A DNA stretch of 64,000 nucleotides, from the NCBI GenBank assembly GCA_029255685.2, contig CM055311.2, positions 17,072,952 to 17,136,951 of the forward strand, in the 5' to 3' direction. The notes under the pieces are model-generated. The model ran no database searches. It had not been told where the DNA came from and saw only the letters and a program-made list of their open reading frames with translations. This document shows, one piece after another, positions 9,485 through 21,294 of this stretch; positions within the stretch are counted from its first letter, which is position 1, and each line of letters begins with the position of its first letter. The position numbers and the translations under genes were made by a program. Source of the DNA: Silene conica (lineage: Eukaryota > Streptophyta > Magnoliopsida > Caryophyllales > Caryophyllaceae).

Positions 9485-12416
9485 TGTAACACCCCCATTT
9501 ATTTAAGAGCCTTTAGCAAGACATTCTCAAATAAATAGAGTTGTTACCATCTCGGAATGTCCGAGGTAGTAAATAACAAAGTAAAACAATCTAAAGTACT
9601 TTATATAAAACTGATTAAATTTAAACTTTTGATATTACACTACTACGCAAGGAATAAAAAGAAATACAACTGATAACATCTAAGTATGTGATCTAAATCT
9701 AAGTAGGTCCAAGCCATGTCTCTCTCAATGCCCAAGCTCCTGGTCCATCTGTCTCTGACCTGTAGAATCTACTCCCCATTCCGGATCATCGTAGGTGTAC
9801 ACGAATACACTGTCCACCTCGCGGTTGAGTAGGATAACACAATAATAAATAATGCAACAAAAATGATATGCAAATGCCATGATATGCTCGAGCTGAATCT
9901 CAATTCTCAATTCTCAATCTCAAACCCGTAACACCAAGCCATACCGAACCTCCCAGCAGACTATAATCGGCTGTCGCCGAACACCAGCATAACAGCTGAG
10001 GTCACCCGGTCTAGTCCTGCAGAACTAGCCTGGGCCCAATAATATCTCATCATCTCAAATCCGTATCCAATGCATATGCCATGCTCATGAATGCAACAAT
10101 AACAGTGTAATCATACTTATAAATGCAACAGTAATAATTACTGATAATCATATACCATCCTTATATCATTCATGCTCATCATCCATATCATACACCCAAC
10201 ATTCATTCATAACACATAACAGTAGTATAGTGACAGTGTAACCTACCTGGATAGCAATATAAACTCATCACGCAACTAACATCCAATCAGCCGAGTCACT
10301 TCATTACATACTCAACACCTAACAAAATGATATACTTAATTACTAACTAATACAATTACGCAACCAATATAATATGTCGATTATTCAAATTAATTATTTA
10401 AATAATATATGTGCATAACGAGACCGTACCAAACATGACTACCTCAATTAACTTAACCAACCTAACCTTATTATTTTATAACTAACCTCAATTAATTAAC
10501 GAACATAGCAATTATATACTCGAAGTATTGATAACCGTCACATTCTTGTATACCCATTACTTAACAACTTTAATAATTAAAAGATGAGTAGTATTTACTA
10601 ATATTAACCATATAATAACAACCATAACAAAATAATAGCAATACTAATAATAATAATAATAATAGTCATAATAACAATACTAATAACCATAACAATAGTC
10701 ACAATGATAACAATAATAATAATAATATTAATAATGATAATAGTACTATGAACAATGCTAATAATAATGATAATATCATTAATAATAATAATAATAAAAT
10801 AACAATAATAATAATAATAATAAACATTACACGCACAACAACATCTTGACAATTCGAACAAAACAGCGTACCAAACAGACCCCACGAATACACCATCCTT
10901 CTGACCACCTAACTTCACAGCTAGTTCGAACCCTCTTCCACCGCTTACACCACCACCACACCACCGTGGTTCCCACCCATGGACCACGGTGCATCTACTG
11001 ACTTCCACCACCATCCTCCACCAGCCCATATCAGCCCTCGAAACCAGTCCCCAAAACTCCCTGACACAAGCTCACTTGCGGTATCGTTTTATCGACTCTC
11101 TGTACACGGCCCCTTAACCTCCTGTTAACACCATCGTCACCACCACCAAACATTACCCTCCACACCTCATACTACTCACAACCCCTTGGTGCCTAACACC
11201 AGGCCTCGACACTATTAAGGCCACCTGAAACATCCTTCATAAAATGCTCCCTCACGTCCCCTGTTTCCCCTATTCTACCGCCTCTACCTAGGTTGTCAAA
11301 GGCAACCATTTTCCGACCACCACGCACAATCCCAACACCACTAGCATACCCTACTGACTCTACACCACCACTACTCGCGACTCATGACAAGAACCAACCC
11401 AAAACATAACGAATTAACAATCGTCAAAGAACACGGTCACGACGAGTGAGAACAGAGCATAAATAAAACGTGTTGACTTAAGACATTCACAACGGTTACA
11501 GTGCCACCCACGACGGCCCTATGGTGGTTTAGCGATGACGAAAATGTTAAGGACACTACAGGGATTACATACAACTATTAAGCATAGAAAAAGATAGATT
11601 GGAAGGTAAAATAATTACTCACTAATTCCCTGCTGCGAAAAGGATGAACATGTTGATGATCTCTTTCTCTTTCGTTCTTCTCTACCCTCATGACTGGTCA
11701 GGCTAGGGTTTAGGGTGCAGAAGGGGTAGGGAGGCAGACGAGATGTAGGAGGATGAGTAGGGTTTTTGGTGATAGTCGATGGAGGCAGACTAAGGTGTCA
11801 ATGGAGGCATGAATGATACGAGGGTGATTAGGGTTTGTTTATCATGTAGGGTGTTTAGGCTTGAATGTCGATGGATTGGTGTTATTGTTTCTCACTACCC
11901 AAACCGAGTATATATCATACGAGCCCATCTCTATTGGTCCATCACACATTCCAATAATTATATTACCTATATTTCGTTCTCGACTCGATTAAAGATAAAC
12001 GGCACATATAACTATCTAATATAGTTATTATAGAAATTAGTAATTATTAGTAAATTATAAGAATATAAAATTATTAGTATTTACATAATAATATATAAGA
12101 ATATATATAAAATTAGAATTTAAATATAATTACGACTTAAAAGAAAATATAAATTAAGTTTAGATGAGCATTAAATATAAAAATAGAAAATATATTTAAC
12201 TATAAATATATTATAAAAATTAAAGAAATACAAATGAATGTCATTTTATGAAACAATCAAATATAAAATTGATTATGAAATAAGTAATAATCGTAGAAAT
12301 ACGATTTATAAGATAATAACAGTTTACGTAAAATAGTTTATAACATTTCATTTGAAATACTTACATAAAACACGGTTTGACTGTCATTGACCAAGGCTAA
12401 AATACGGGGTATTACA
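9485..12416. mobile_element. Solo LTR of a Ty3/Gypsy element, about 2.9 kb
   Basis: It starts TGTAACACCCCC and ends CGGGGTATTACA, inverted TGTAA/TTACA termini typical of long Gypsy LTRs. The flanking 5-mers are TCCCT (9480-9484) and TCCCC (12417-12421), a target duplication with one change. It interrupts a minisatellite. No primer-binding site, polypurine tract or gene is attached, so an internal region was probably lost by LTR-LTR recombination. ORFs inside are microsatellite translations. Confidence 0.7.
10610..10830. repeat. (AAT)n-rich microsatellite
   Basis: About 200 bp of imperfect AAT/ATA triplets inside the solo LTR, with interspersed GATAAT and AACAAT. Minus-strand ORFs here give only poly-Ile/Leu and are not genes. 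Confidence 0.9.
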
Positions 12417-12660
12417 TCCCCGTCCTACTTGGACAAGCGATTTACACGTCTAGGTCCATGGGGGACGTTGAAACTTGTCGTCCTGTCCATAGGGGATGTT
12501 GAATTTGTACATCCTTGTCCATATGGGACGTGTGAATTCAACATCGCCATCCATTGGGGACGTGTACTATTCACGTCCTGATCCATTAGGGATGTTGAAT
12601 TCTCACGTCCCTCTCCATTATGAATGTTGATTTTTCACGTCTCTATTCATTATGCACAAA
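12417..12660. repeat. CACGTCC/GGGGACGT minisatellite, right part
   Basis: Five to six units of about 43 bp: CACGTCC, a spacer with TCCAT, GGGGACGTTGAA, and so on. It is the continuation of the array at 9380-9484, split by the solo LTR. The ORF at 12387-12581 is a translation of the repeat. Confidence 0.8.
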
Positions 12661-15600
12661 AAATTTCGTAGGCTATGGGGCGTGTCGTGTTGTGTTCATT
12701 TCAATACTAATTCAATACTAATTCTATGAATACTAATTAACTTGTAATTCGATTCATATGAACTAAATGGCTTAAACATGTAATTATTCAATAAATACTA
12801 ATTCGATTCAAATGAAAATAGATTTTTAGTCACTTACCGATGAATCGTTGTTAGCGTTTGATGTTGATTGTTCGTAGTTTGACATTGAATCGTTGTTGTT
12901 GTTTAAACGTTGTTACCGACTTTTTTTAAATGTTATTTGTTTGGGAGAAAATATGGTAGAGAGAGAGGAAGGGTAAGAGAGGTAATTATTATGAAAAACG
13001 TCGACGATTTGTTATAAAACGTCGACGATGTTTTATAACCCTCAAACAAGTTGAAAAAATAATTTTTTTTCTGTAGGTCCCCATGTTTCATCACTCAATT
13101 TATTTATTTTTATGTTTTGTAACTACTTAAATTATGATTCCAAATTTAATAACACAAACTATGCAACATCATACATTATACATTTGTTATTACTAATACA
13201 ATACAATATAAACTTTCAAAAATTACAAATTAAATAATTACAAATACCAATTGACTATAATAAAAAAAATCTTCACTGAAAAAGTTAAAACGTTTTCTAT
13301 GATATTACCAAAATAATATAAAAAAAATTACAACATGGATATTACAAAATATTACGGAGTAAATTATTTATGATAAAAAAAAATGCGATTGATTTCAGTC
13401 TTCATGGTACAAAAAAAATTCATATACACGGATGAGTTATTGATAATATGAAAAGAAATAGCTGAGTAAGTTTGATTATATGAAAAAATGGAATGGGTTA
13501 TCAATAATGTGATAGTTACGATTAACATTGGGGCACGGGCAAGTGGAAATTGATAGTATCATTACTTTTACTACTAATTTTAGGCAAAATAGTAACGTAA
13601 AAACAAAATTGTTGAACCCCCTCCCTAGACCTGGTACAAGGGACAATCAAGTCGGGTTATTTGATCGATCCGGGTTATTTCGGGTTTGAATTATTTTTGA
13701 GTCAATTATTATCAAATTATTTTATGTCATTCAAATCATTTTTAAAAAAATCTCAAATGCCGAAATCGTTTTAAACAATTTTTTTCTCAAATAAAGAAAT
13801 TACTTAAAAACAACAATAATTACTATAAAATTCGTCATCAATAATATTTTTATAAAAAGGTAACCGTAATCACCAATATTTTTTTGCGCGGATTTAAACG
13901 TCACCCGTACATTATTTGCACGGGATTAAACTAGTATATAAAAAGGAAAAAAATTGAACAATGAATGAACGCAGCAACACAACAACCTAGAAATCCAAGA
14001 ACAAGAAAGACGTAATAAAAAATCAATACTGACGTAATAAACAATCAACAATCAACAATCAAGCCGGCAACCAATAAACAATCAATGCTAAATACACAGA
14101 CGTCGATAACCCGATGGATGTCGACAACCAAAGACGTCGACCACCACAGTTACCCGCTATGTATATTACTTCAGTACAATACTTCAGTATAAACTTAATA
14201 ATTTTAATAGAACGTATTTATCATCGTTAATAAACAGTATTACTTCAATAATTGGAGAATTGTAATCCATTGTTTAAGTTTTTAAAGTAATTGATTCAAT
14301 TTTAGGGTAAAGACTCATAATCTCATATATATGAATTGTTTTGTTTAGGTTTAGCAAAGAGGGTTTATGTCTAGGAAGAAGGGTAGAAGATGGAAATTTT
14401 ATGAAAAGGTGTATGTGAAAGAGTAAAGTCCGTATGTCAAAGTAATTCCGTTAATAATCTACCATAATTTTAACAAAGTCTTAGTATAAGAGATATATAA
14501 CTACTATTTTTCAACCCGTGCAAAATTGCACGAGTATGTTTCACAATATTGATATAATGAATAACACCTAAAAATATTAACCAAAATACATAAATATTTT
14601 ATACTCTATTTCTTTTATAATGATAATAAGTTAAAACACGTGCAAAATTACATGGGTTTTAAATCTGTGAAAAAATGCACGAATGCAGTGTTAAAATATA
14701 CTAGTATATAGTATCATAAATCCAAGGTACGGAAAATAATAAATAGCTAAAAAATGTAAATATCGCTATAAAATAAAAATAATTATCAAACTTTAAATGG
14801 TTTACAATACGATTCAAGAAACATAATTATAAAAATAACTAAAACAGTTTAAATATCATTTCAAATATTGGAAAATTTCACGGTAGATTACATTAGTTAT
14901 TATATCTAATATCAACAATTATTTAAGTCACAAAATAATATATCTGATTCAATATATTCATGACGTACGTAATAGCGTATTTTCTTATTTTTTAAAAAGA
15001 AAATTCTAATATTTTGCATTTACAGTTAATTTATAGTTACATTTAGTATTATTTAGTATTTAAATGTCTTTATAAAGATATAAGTCATCTCATAATTTTC
15101 TTTACAAGAACTGTCATATCACCAAAATATAAGTCATCTCGTAAAACAGGTTGACAAGAACCGTCATATCACAAAGATGGGTCCTTTTGTAAAACAAATT
15201 TACAATAATTATTATATCACTAAGACATAAGTCTTGTATGTAAGTTATGACATCTTACGAACGACAAATGTCAATAAAATATTTATTTTCTCCTATGTAT
15301 ACATAATTACACATTTTTCACAAAATGAAATAAACGAAACGGATTCGTAAATTTCAAATTTATCTTGAGAAACAAAATATACGCATAATTATGAGTAGCA
15401 TATACTATTTAGAACATGATGTCGAATATTAGTATTTCTCATACCCATAAATCTGCAACCTAAATGCTCAAAACAAGAAATGTCACTAAGACAACTAAAA
15501 TTTACACACAAGGCCAAGTTTACGTGACTTGTAAAATATCACTTAGACATTCACCATTTTCACATAAGATAAAATTTATGGAACAGATTCATAAAATATA

Positions 15601-16228
15601 ATTAATATCACGAAAGATATTATTACTTTCATAAAACAAATTTACATGGTCCAAATACAATTATATACACGAAGTATGAAACACATTCATAAAATATTGG
15701 GTATAGTTAAAATCATATATATAAAGCAAATTTACATGATTCATGTTAAACTTTGATGAAACATATTCGATCACACACTTATAAATTTAAACAATAAAGT
15801 CGTTTGATCTTTAATTTTTGTTATTAAACAATTTTGACAAAAACAAAATCGCATAACCGTAAAATAAATTATTACGAAACAAATTCGTATCAGAAAAAAG
15901 ATTTGGCTAAACACATTAGCATGGTCTAATATCACTTAGATATTACAAGTATTTAATACGGAAATGTAAAATGAATTTACATAACAAAAAAAACTCTAAC
16001 CCAAAAAATTAACACATGTAACCTCTGAATATTTGTCAATTCCAATGTAAACCAAACAATAGGATAAAAAGACAAAAACACGTTGCATTTTGCTAATTGC
16101 TACATATTAAAAACAAATTGCAGACAAAGGGAACAAAATACACCAGAATATCCCACCCCTTCTTCCCTGTACACTCCCACAATCATTTTGTTGCTTCATT
16201 TTTAAAAATAATGGATAAAGAACCATCT
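12661..16228. other. AT-rich intergenic DNA with small local repeats, no gene seen
   Basis: No coding frame of note. Local structure includes AATACTAATTC repeats near 12700, a direct repeat AAAACGTCGACGAT near 13000-13030, a CGGGTTATTT pair near 13640-13675, and CCGTGCAAAATTGCACG, a palindrome, near 14516-14532 with relatives near 14640 and 13915. These may be worn ends of transposons, but no element could be bounded. Confidence 0.5.
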
Positions 16229-16233
16229 TTATC

Positions 16234-16469
16234 TATTATAAACATATAATCATAGAGATTTGGTAAAGATTAGAGTAATATATATAATTCACAGTTGTGT
16301 CTAATTACAATAACTAAAGCCTATTTATATACAAAGAAAAATAACTAATAGAAGAAGTAAATATTTACATATGGAAATATATTGTGTGTATGATATAATT
16401 ACTCCAAGATTGATGTTGACAACGGCTAGTTCTTCAACAACTCTTTTCTACCTTTGGTAGAAGATAATA
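16234..16469 (-). repeat. 3' LTR of the Copia element
   Basis: Matches 21054-21289 over its full length. Outer base follows the TTATC duplication. Confidence 0.95.
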
Positions 16470-16480
16470 CCCCCTCGCAA
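16470..16480 (-). other. Polypurine tract of the Copia element
   Basis: Reads TTGCGAGGGGG on the minus strand, directly before the 3' LTR: the usual primer site for plus-strand DNA synthesis. Confidence 0.8.
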
Positions 16481-16565
16481 GTTGGAGAGTGAATAGTAGA
16501 CACACCAAACTCGAAGAGTAGGTCATCGAATGAAGCACGGCCGAAAGATTTCGTTGGAATGTCCA

Positions 16566-17275
16566 CTACTTGAGCCTTCGTATGGATGTAGCTAGGAGTG
16601 ATAAGGCCTTTTGTATTTCGTCATGAATAAACTGACAGTCCACTTCGATGTGTTTTGTGCGCTCGTGAAAGACCGGGTTTCGGGCAATGTGAAGTGCCGA
16701 CTGGTTATCACAACGAAGAGAAATAGGTTGGTGATGGTAAATGTCGAGAGCCTCAAGGAGGGATTTTAAGCATTTTAATTCGCATACCGTAACTGCCATA
16801 GCTCGATATTCTGATTCCGATGAGGAAAGTGACACTGTAGCTTGCTTCTTGGTTTTCCAAGAAATTGGTGAAGAGCCCAAGAATACTATGTATGTCGAGA
16901 GGGACCGTCAGCTAGTTGGACATGCGGCGTAGTCCGCATCACAATAGGCATTAAGGTGTAAATTGCTATCGGAACGAAGGAGTATACCTTGTCCGGGAGA
17001 GTTCTTCAAGTAACGAACTACTGTAAGAGCGGCGTTCCAATGATCGTTGTTTGGAGCATGCATGAACTGGGCAAGAGTGTGGACCGAGTAGATAAGTTCT
17101 GGTCGGGTAATAGTGAGATATACGAGCCTACCCACTATTCGACGAAAGAGCTGCGGATCCTTGAGGGGCACGGCTGTTGAGGTAGCAAGTTTATGATTTT
17201 GTTTCATGGGAATTGAAGCGGAATCGCAACCGAGAAGACCCGTTTCTTGTAAGATGTCCAACGCGTATTTTCGTT
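16566..17275 (-). pseudogene. Copia RNase H region
   Basis: Frames at 17261-16908 and 16880-16566 hold the end of the reverse transcriptase connection and RNase H: RIVGRLVYLTITRPEL, YCDADYA (first catalytic Asp), [13 protein letters not shown] (catalytic Glu), [12 protein letters not shown] (Asp) and [13 protein letters not shown] frame break between 16880 and 16908 and a TAA near 17272 (normally a Gln codon) split it from the reverse transcriptase. Confidence 0.9.
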
Positions 17276-17289
17276 AGGAGATGAAAATG

Positions 17290-18031
17290 CCGGATTCTTC
17301 GTTTCTAGCAATTTCTAAACCAAGGAAGTACTTAAGAACCCCTAGGTCCTTCATGTGAAAACACTGGTCGAGATAGTTCTTGAATTTCAATAAAATCGAT
17401 ATTATTCCCGCAAATAACCAAATCATCGACGTAAACCAAAATATGTACCTCGATTCCGTCTTTTGTTATAGAAAAGAGAGAGTGATCGAGAGCACATTGT
17501 GTGAAACCATAGCCGCGAAGGGCGCAAGCTAATTTGGCATACCAACAATGTTGGGCTTGTTTAAGTCCGTAAAGGGACTTCCGAAGTCGACAAACTTTTC
17601 CATTGGTAGGAGGAAATCCCGGGGGAGGTCTCATATAGACCTCTTCATGAAGATCACCATGAAATGATGAAAGAAGGCATTGTGAACATCCATTTGATGG
17701 ATGATCCAACGTTTGGCGGCTGCAATAGCGCGAAGAGTCCGCACCGTAACCATTTTAATTGTTGGGGTAAAAGTTTCATTGTAGTCGACCCCCTCAATTT
17801 GACGGTTACCCATTACGACTAGGCAAGCTTTGTAGCGTTCGATAGAGCCATCAGCATGATATTTGATTTTGTATACCCATTTTGAACCGATGGCTTTCTT
17901 GTCAGGCGGGAGAGATTCCATAGTCCATGTGTTGTTTTTCTCCAGAGCGTCGATTTCTTTGCGCATCGCCTCTTGCCATTCAGGACTTTGCACTGCATCT
18001 TTATAAAAAATAGGCTCGTGAATTTGGTCAC
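17290..18031 (-). pseudogene. Copia reverse transcriptase
   Basis: Starts with [19 protein letters not shown] and [15 protein letters not shown], continues with [15 protein letters not shown] and [11 protein letters not shown], then in another frame RLRKSLYGLKQA and the catalytic VYVDDLVI near 17400-17430. The frameshift near 17660 follows the A motif; a further shift lies before 17332. Copies RNA to DNA in the virus-like particle when intact. Confidence 0.92.
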
Positions 18032-18399
18032 GGCCTCTAAGAAAATGTTATGGTTAGAAGAGAATTTGTCATAAGAAATGAAATGAGAAATAGGGTAAAT
18101 AATACCTGAAGAGGGAGATGTGGAGACTAGTGAATTAACGGAGGAGCGCGGTTTGGAGAGTACAAAGTTTTTAAGGTTGGAGTTGGGTATCTTAATACGA
18201 TGGTCGCGGCCTAGATCAGTAGGGTTGGACGAGATAGGGGAGGTTGGACTAAGCGTGGTTGGAGGGGCCTATTCCGGAACAACCGTAGGGGACTGAGGTG
18301 CAGTCGTAGTGGGTATGGGTTGCATGTCAGTGGTGATGGTGCAGGGTGGTTGCGTATGGGGTGAGGAGGTAGAAGAAGGTGAGGTGACAGGGATAAGAA

Positions 18400-19350
18400 T
18401 GGGGGTCAGTGTATCCAAATTTGAGTTAGAGTCAGGGATTGTGTCATGAATGTTAAGATGCTGACATGGGAATTCAGTTTCAATGAAGACGACGTCCCGT
18501 GACTCGAAAAAATTACCTTTGTCTATGTCATAAAGTCCCTATACTTTCTTTCCAAACGAGTAGTCAATAAAGACACACTTACGACTTCGCGAAGCGAATT
18601 TGTCGTGGGAGCGATTTAATGTTTTGGCATAGGCGAGACATCCAAAAATGTGTAAATTTTCATAAGAAGGAGATTTCTTAAAAAGAGTTCCATAGGGCGT
18701 TTTTCCTTGTAGAAGAGAAGTGGGAGTGCGATTTATTAAATGAACCGCACCTAATACACATTCTCCCCAAAATAAATGGGTAAGTTAGCTTGAGAGAGGA
18801 GAGCACGCGCGACATTTAAAATATGACGATGCTTCCGTTCGACCCGCCCGTTTTGTTGTGGGGTGTCGTTGGAAGTTTGAAACAAAATACCGTTTTCTTT
18901 AAAATAAGGAATAAGAGGGCGAAATTCCATTCCATTATCCGTACGAAAAATTTTAATTTTCTTTTCAAATTGACGTTAAATCATGACAAAAAAAATTGAG
19001 TAAGGTTTGTTTTGTATCACTTTTTGAACGTAAAAGATAAACCCACGTAGAGGGGGAGAAATCATCAACTATCGTAAGAAAAAATTTGGAACCACAAGAT
19101 GCATTTTCGGAATAGGATCCCCATAAATCGCAATGTATCAAATCAAAAGCGATGCTAGCATGACTAGAACTTAAATGAAAATGTTCGCGAGTCTATTTCG
19201 CATGAAGACAAATATCACAATGTTTGCTATGAAATGTATCACAAGAGCGAGAAGTGATATTAAAAAAAGGTAAAAAAACGAGAAATATTGGAAGAGGGAT
19301 GCCCCAACCTTTGGTGCCAAAGTTCACTTGAATCGCCTTTAGTAGTCATA
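18400..19350 (-). pseudogene. Copia integrase (heavily broken)
   Basis: Recognisable blocks on the minus strand are LWHQRLGHPS (GAG-pre-integrase, near 19295-19325), FRTDNGMEF (central catalytic Asp, near 18915-18945) and [16 protein letters not shown] (catalytic Glu, near 18825-18870). No frame stays open for more than a few dozen codons between them. Confidence 0.85.
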
Positions 19351-20953
19351 TTGGCATGGACTCGATTGTGTCTGACACCCTTCAAAAGATAGAGCCCCTT
19401 AGTTTGTTCACCAGCTACAATCACCATCTTCGAGGTACGGTCCTGGATAAGACACATATTATGAGAAAATGGAATCGTTAAACTTGTATCCATTAAAAGA
19501 CTAGAAATAGATATCAAGTGGCATTGCAAATTTACTGCATACAAAACGTCGCGTAGAATGAGACGTGGAGATATATGTATATCACCACTTTTAGTAGCAA
19601 TAGTAAGGTCACCATTAGGTAGACCGACAGAGATAAGAGTAATAGATTTAAAAATAGAAAAATGCGAGAGACATCCCGACATATGGTTGGATGCTCACGT
19701 GTCAATAATCCAAGAGATAGGTGAAATATTATCATTGAGACGATCAATGTTGGAATCAGATTTGCGTGCCTGTAAAATACAGCCCAATTCTTCCAAAGCT
19801 TGTGGTGTTAAGGAGTTTAAGTCAATGTTGTCAAATTGAGCAAGGGGAGTGTTAGAATGCGAGGCAGCAACATTGGTGGGAGGGGCTGCAGACTTACGAG
19901 CACTCATATGGGTAGTGGGTTGCGTGATAGAAGCCAAGTGAGTTGTGGCATGCGCACCAGACGCACTAGGCTTCCCGCGGTCAAATGGATTCGAGGGACG
20001 AGAGTTGAGCTTACAGAGGGCCTCAAAAACAGCGGGTTCAAGATGCACCCGAGGGCGAGGACGATCACCCCATGTTTCGGGGTAATTACTAGTAACTTGG
20101 TAACAAAATTTCACACTGTGCCCAGATTTATTGTATACAACACAAAAGTATTTTGAAGGTTCGGTTGAATTTCGACGACCCCTGCCATTACTAGGTTGAG
20201 AGCCATTAGAAGTACGGGCCAAAAAGCCATAACGTTAGGAGTATTTTCAAATTTTATAGATAAATTTTTAACACCCTCATCTTGTAGCAAGCGATTATAA
20301 ATAAGGTCTAAAGATGGAAGAAGGGAAATACCAAGGATTTGGGAGCGTGTATTTGCAAAACGAGAATCGAGTCCCATTAACAAATCACGTACCCGTGTTT
20401 TCTCTCTTTCGGCAGTGATGAGGATGACCCAATCACATTTGCATGGGTTGCACGAACATTTAGGAAGCAGGTTTTGATCCATGAATGCGTCCCATATTGC
20501 CGTCAACCTACCATAGTAGTCCACTAGAGATTCAGTCGCCCCTTGTTAGCAAGAATGAAGGTCGGTTTGTAGCTGGTAAATGCGCGCCTCATTTTCCTGA
20601 CAGAAGCGGTTTTTGATGTCGAGCCACACCTGTTTTACTTGCGGTCGAAGGGCGATCTGTTTGCGCAAAGTGGGATGAAGAGTATTGAAGATCCACATAG
20701 TAACCAACGCATTTGTTGATTGCCATGCCTCGAATTTATTAGAAGTAGCCGAGGGAGGAGAAATAGTCCCATCGACATACCCTGTTTTGCCCTTAGCAAG
20801 AAGAGCAAGGAGAAACGATCTTGACCATTCATCGTAATTTGTGCAATCAAATACGATCGGGGTGATGCTATGACCCGTGTGTTCGACATGAACAAGATTG
20901 TAAGAGGGAATGGTATCACGATTAAACATAATTTCGTTATCAGTAGCCACCAT
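19350..20953 (-). pseudogene. Copia gag and protease
   Basis: The gag frame starts with ATG at 20953 and shows the Copia gag pattern NYDEWSRSFLLAL, NALVTMWIFNTL and QLQTDLHSC. A TAA at 20546 (normally Gln) and a frameshift near 20220 interrupt it. The zinc knuckle near 20110-20150 reads CVVYNKSGHSVKFC, so the second Cys is now Tyr. The protease active site near 19690 reads WIIDT, then TGA, then ASNHMSG: the stop replaces the Gly of D-T-G. Gag forms particles and protease matures the polyprotein in active relatives. Confidence 0.9.
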
Positions 20954-21035
20954 TGGTGGAAAACAAAAGTGAAAAAAATGGAAATATAGAAGAGGAGAAA
21001 CAATATAACAGAGAAGTAGGTTTAGATGAAAATAC

Positions 21036-21053
21036 CTAGCTTTTCTAATACCA
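21036..21053 (-). other. Primer-binding site of the Copia element
   Basis: TGGTATTAGAAAAGC on the minus strand, directly after the 5' LTR. It resembles the initiator-Met tRNA site TGGTATCAGAGC used by many plant Copia elements. Confidence 0.75.
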
Positions 21054-21289
21054 TATTATAAACATATAATCATAGAGATTTAGTAAAGATTAGAGTAATA
21101 TATATAATTCACAGTTGTGTCTAATTACAATAACTAAAGCCTATTTATATACAAAGAAGAATAACTAATAGAATAAGTAAATATTTACATATGTAAATAT
21201 ATTGTGTGTATAAAATAATTGCTCCAAGATTGATGCCGACAACGGCTAGTTCTTTAACAGCTCTTTTCTATCTTTGGTAGGAGATAATA
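21054..21289 (-). repeat. 5' LTR of the Copia element
   Basis: Full-length partner of 16234-16469, followed by the second TTATC duplication. Confidence 0.95.
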
Positions 21290-21294
21290 TTATC

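Larger units (their letters stand above)
16229..21294 (-). mobile_element. Complete Ty1/Copia retrotransposon (inactive)
   Basis: Two 236-bp LTRs (16234-16469 and 21054-21289; about 13 differences by eye, roughly 94 % identity) enclose gag, protease, integrase, reverse transcriptase and RNase H in Copia order on the minus strand. A perfect 5-bp target duplication TTATC lies at 16229-16233 and 21290-21294. A primer-binding site and a polypurine tract sit at the expected places. The LTR ends are TATTAT...ATAATA rather than TG...CA. Multiple stops and frameshifts make it non-autonomous. It is nested in AT-rich DNA. Confidence 0.95.

Noticed and set aside
10604..11029. Minus-strand ORFs rich in Ile and Leu
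   Set aside because: They translate an (AAT)n microsatellite and have no motif.
14510..14700. CCGTGCAAAATTGCACG palindromes as Helitron 3' hairpins
   Set aside because: No CTRR end or matching 5' end could be placed, so no element is called.
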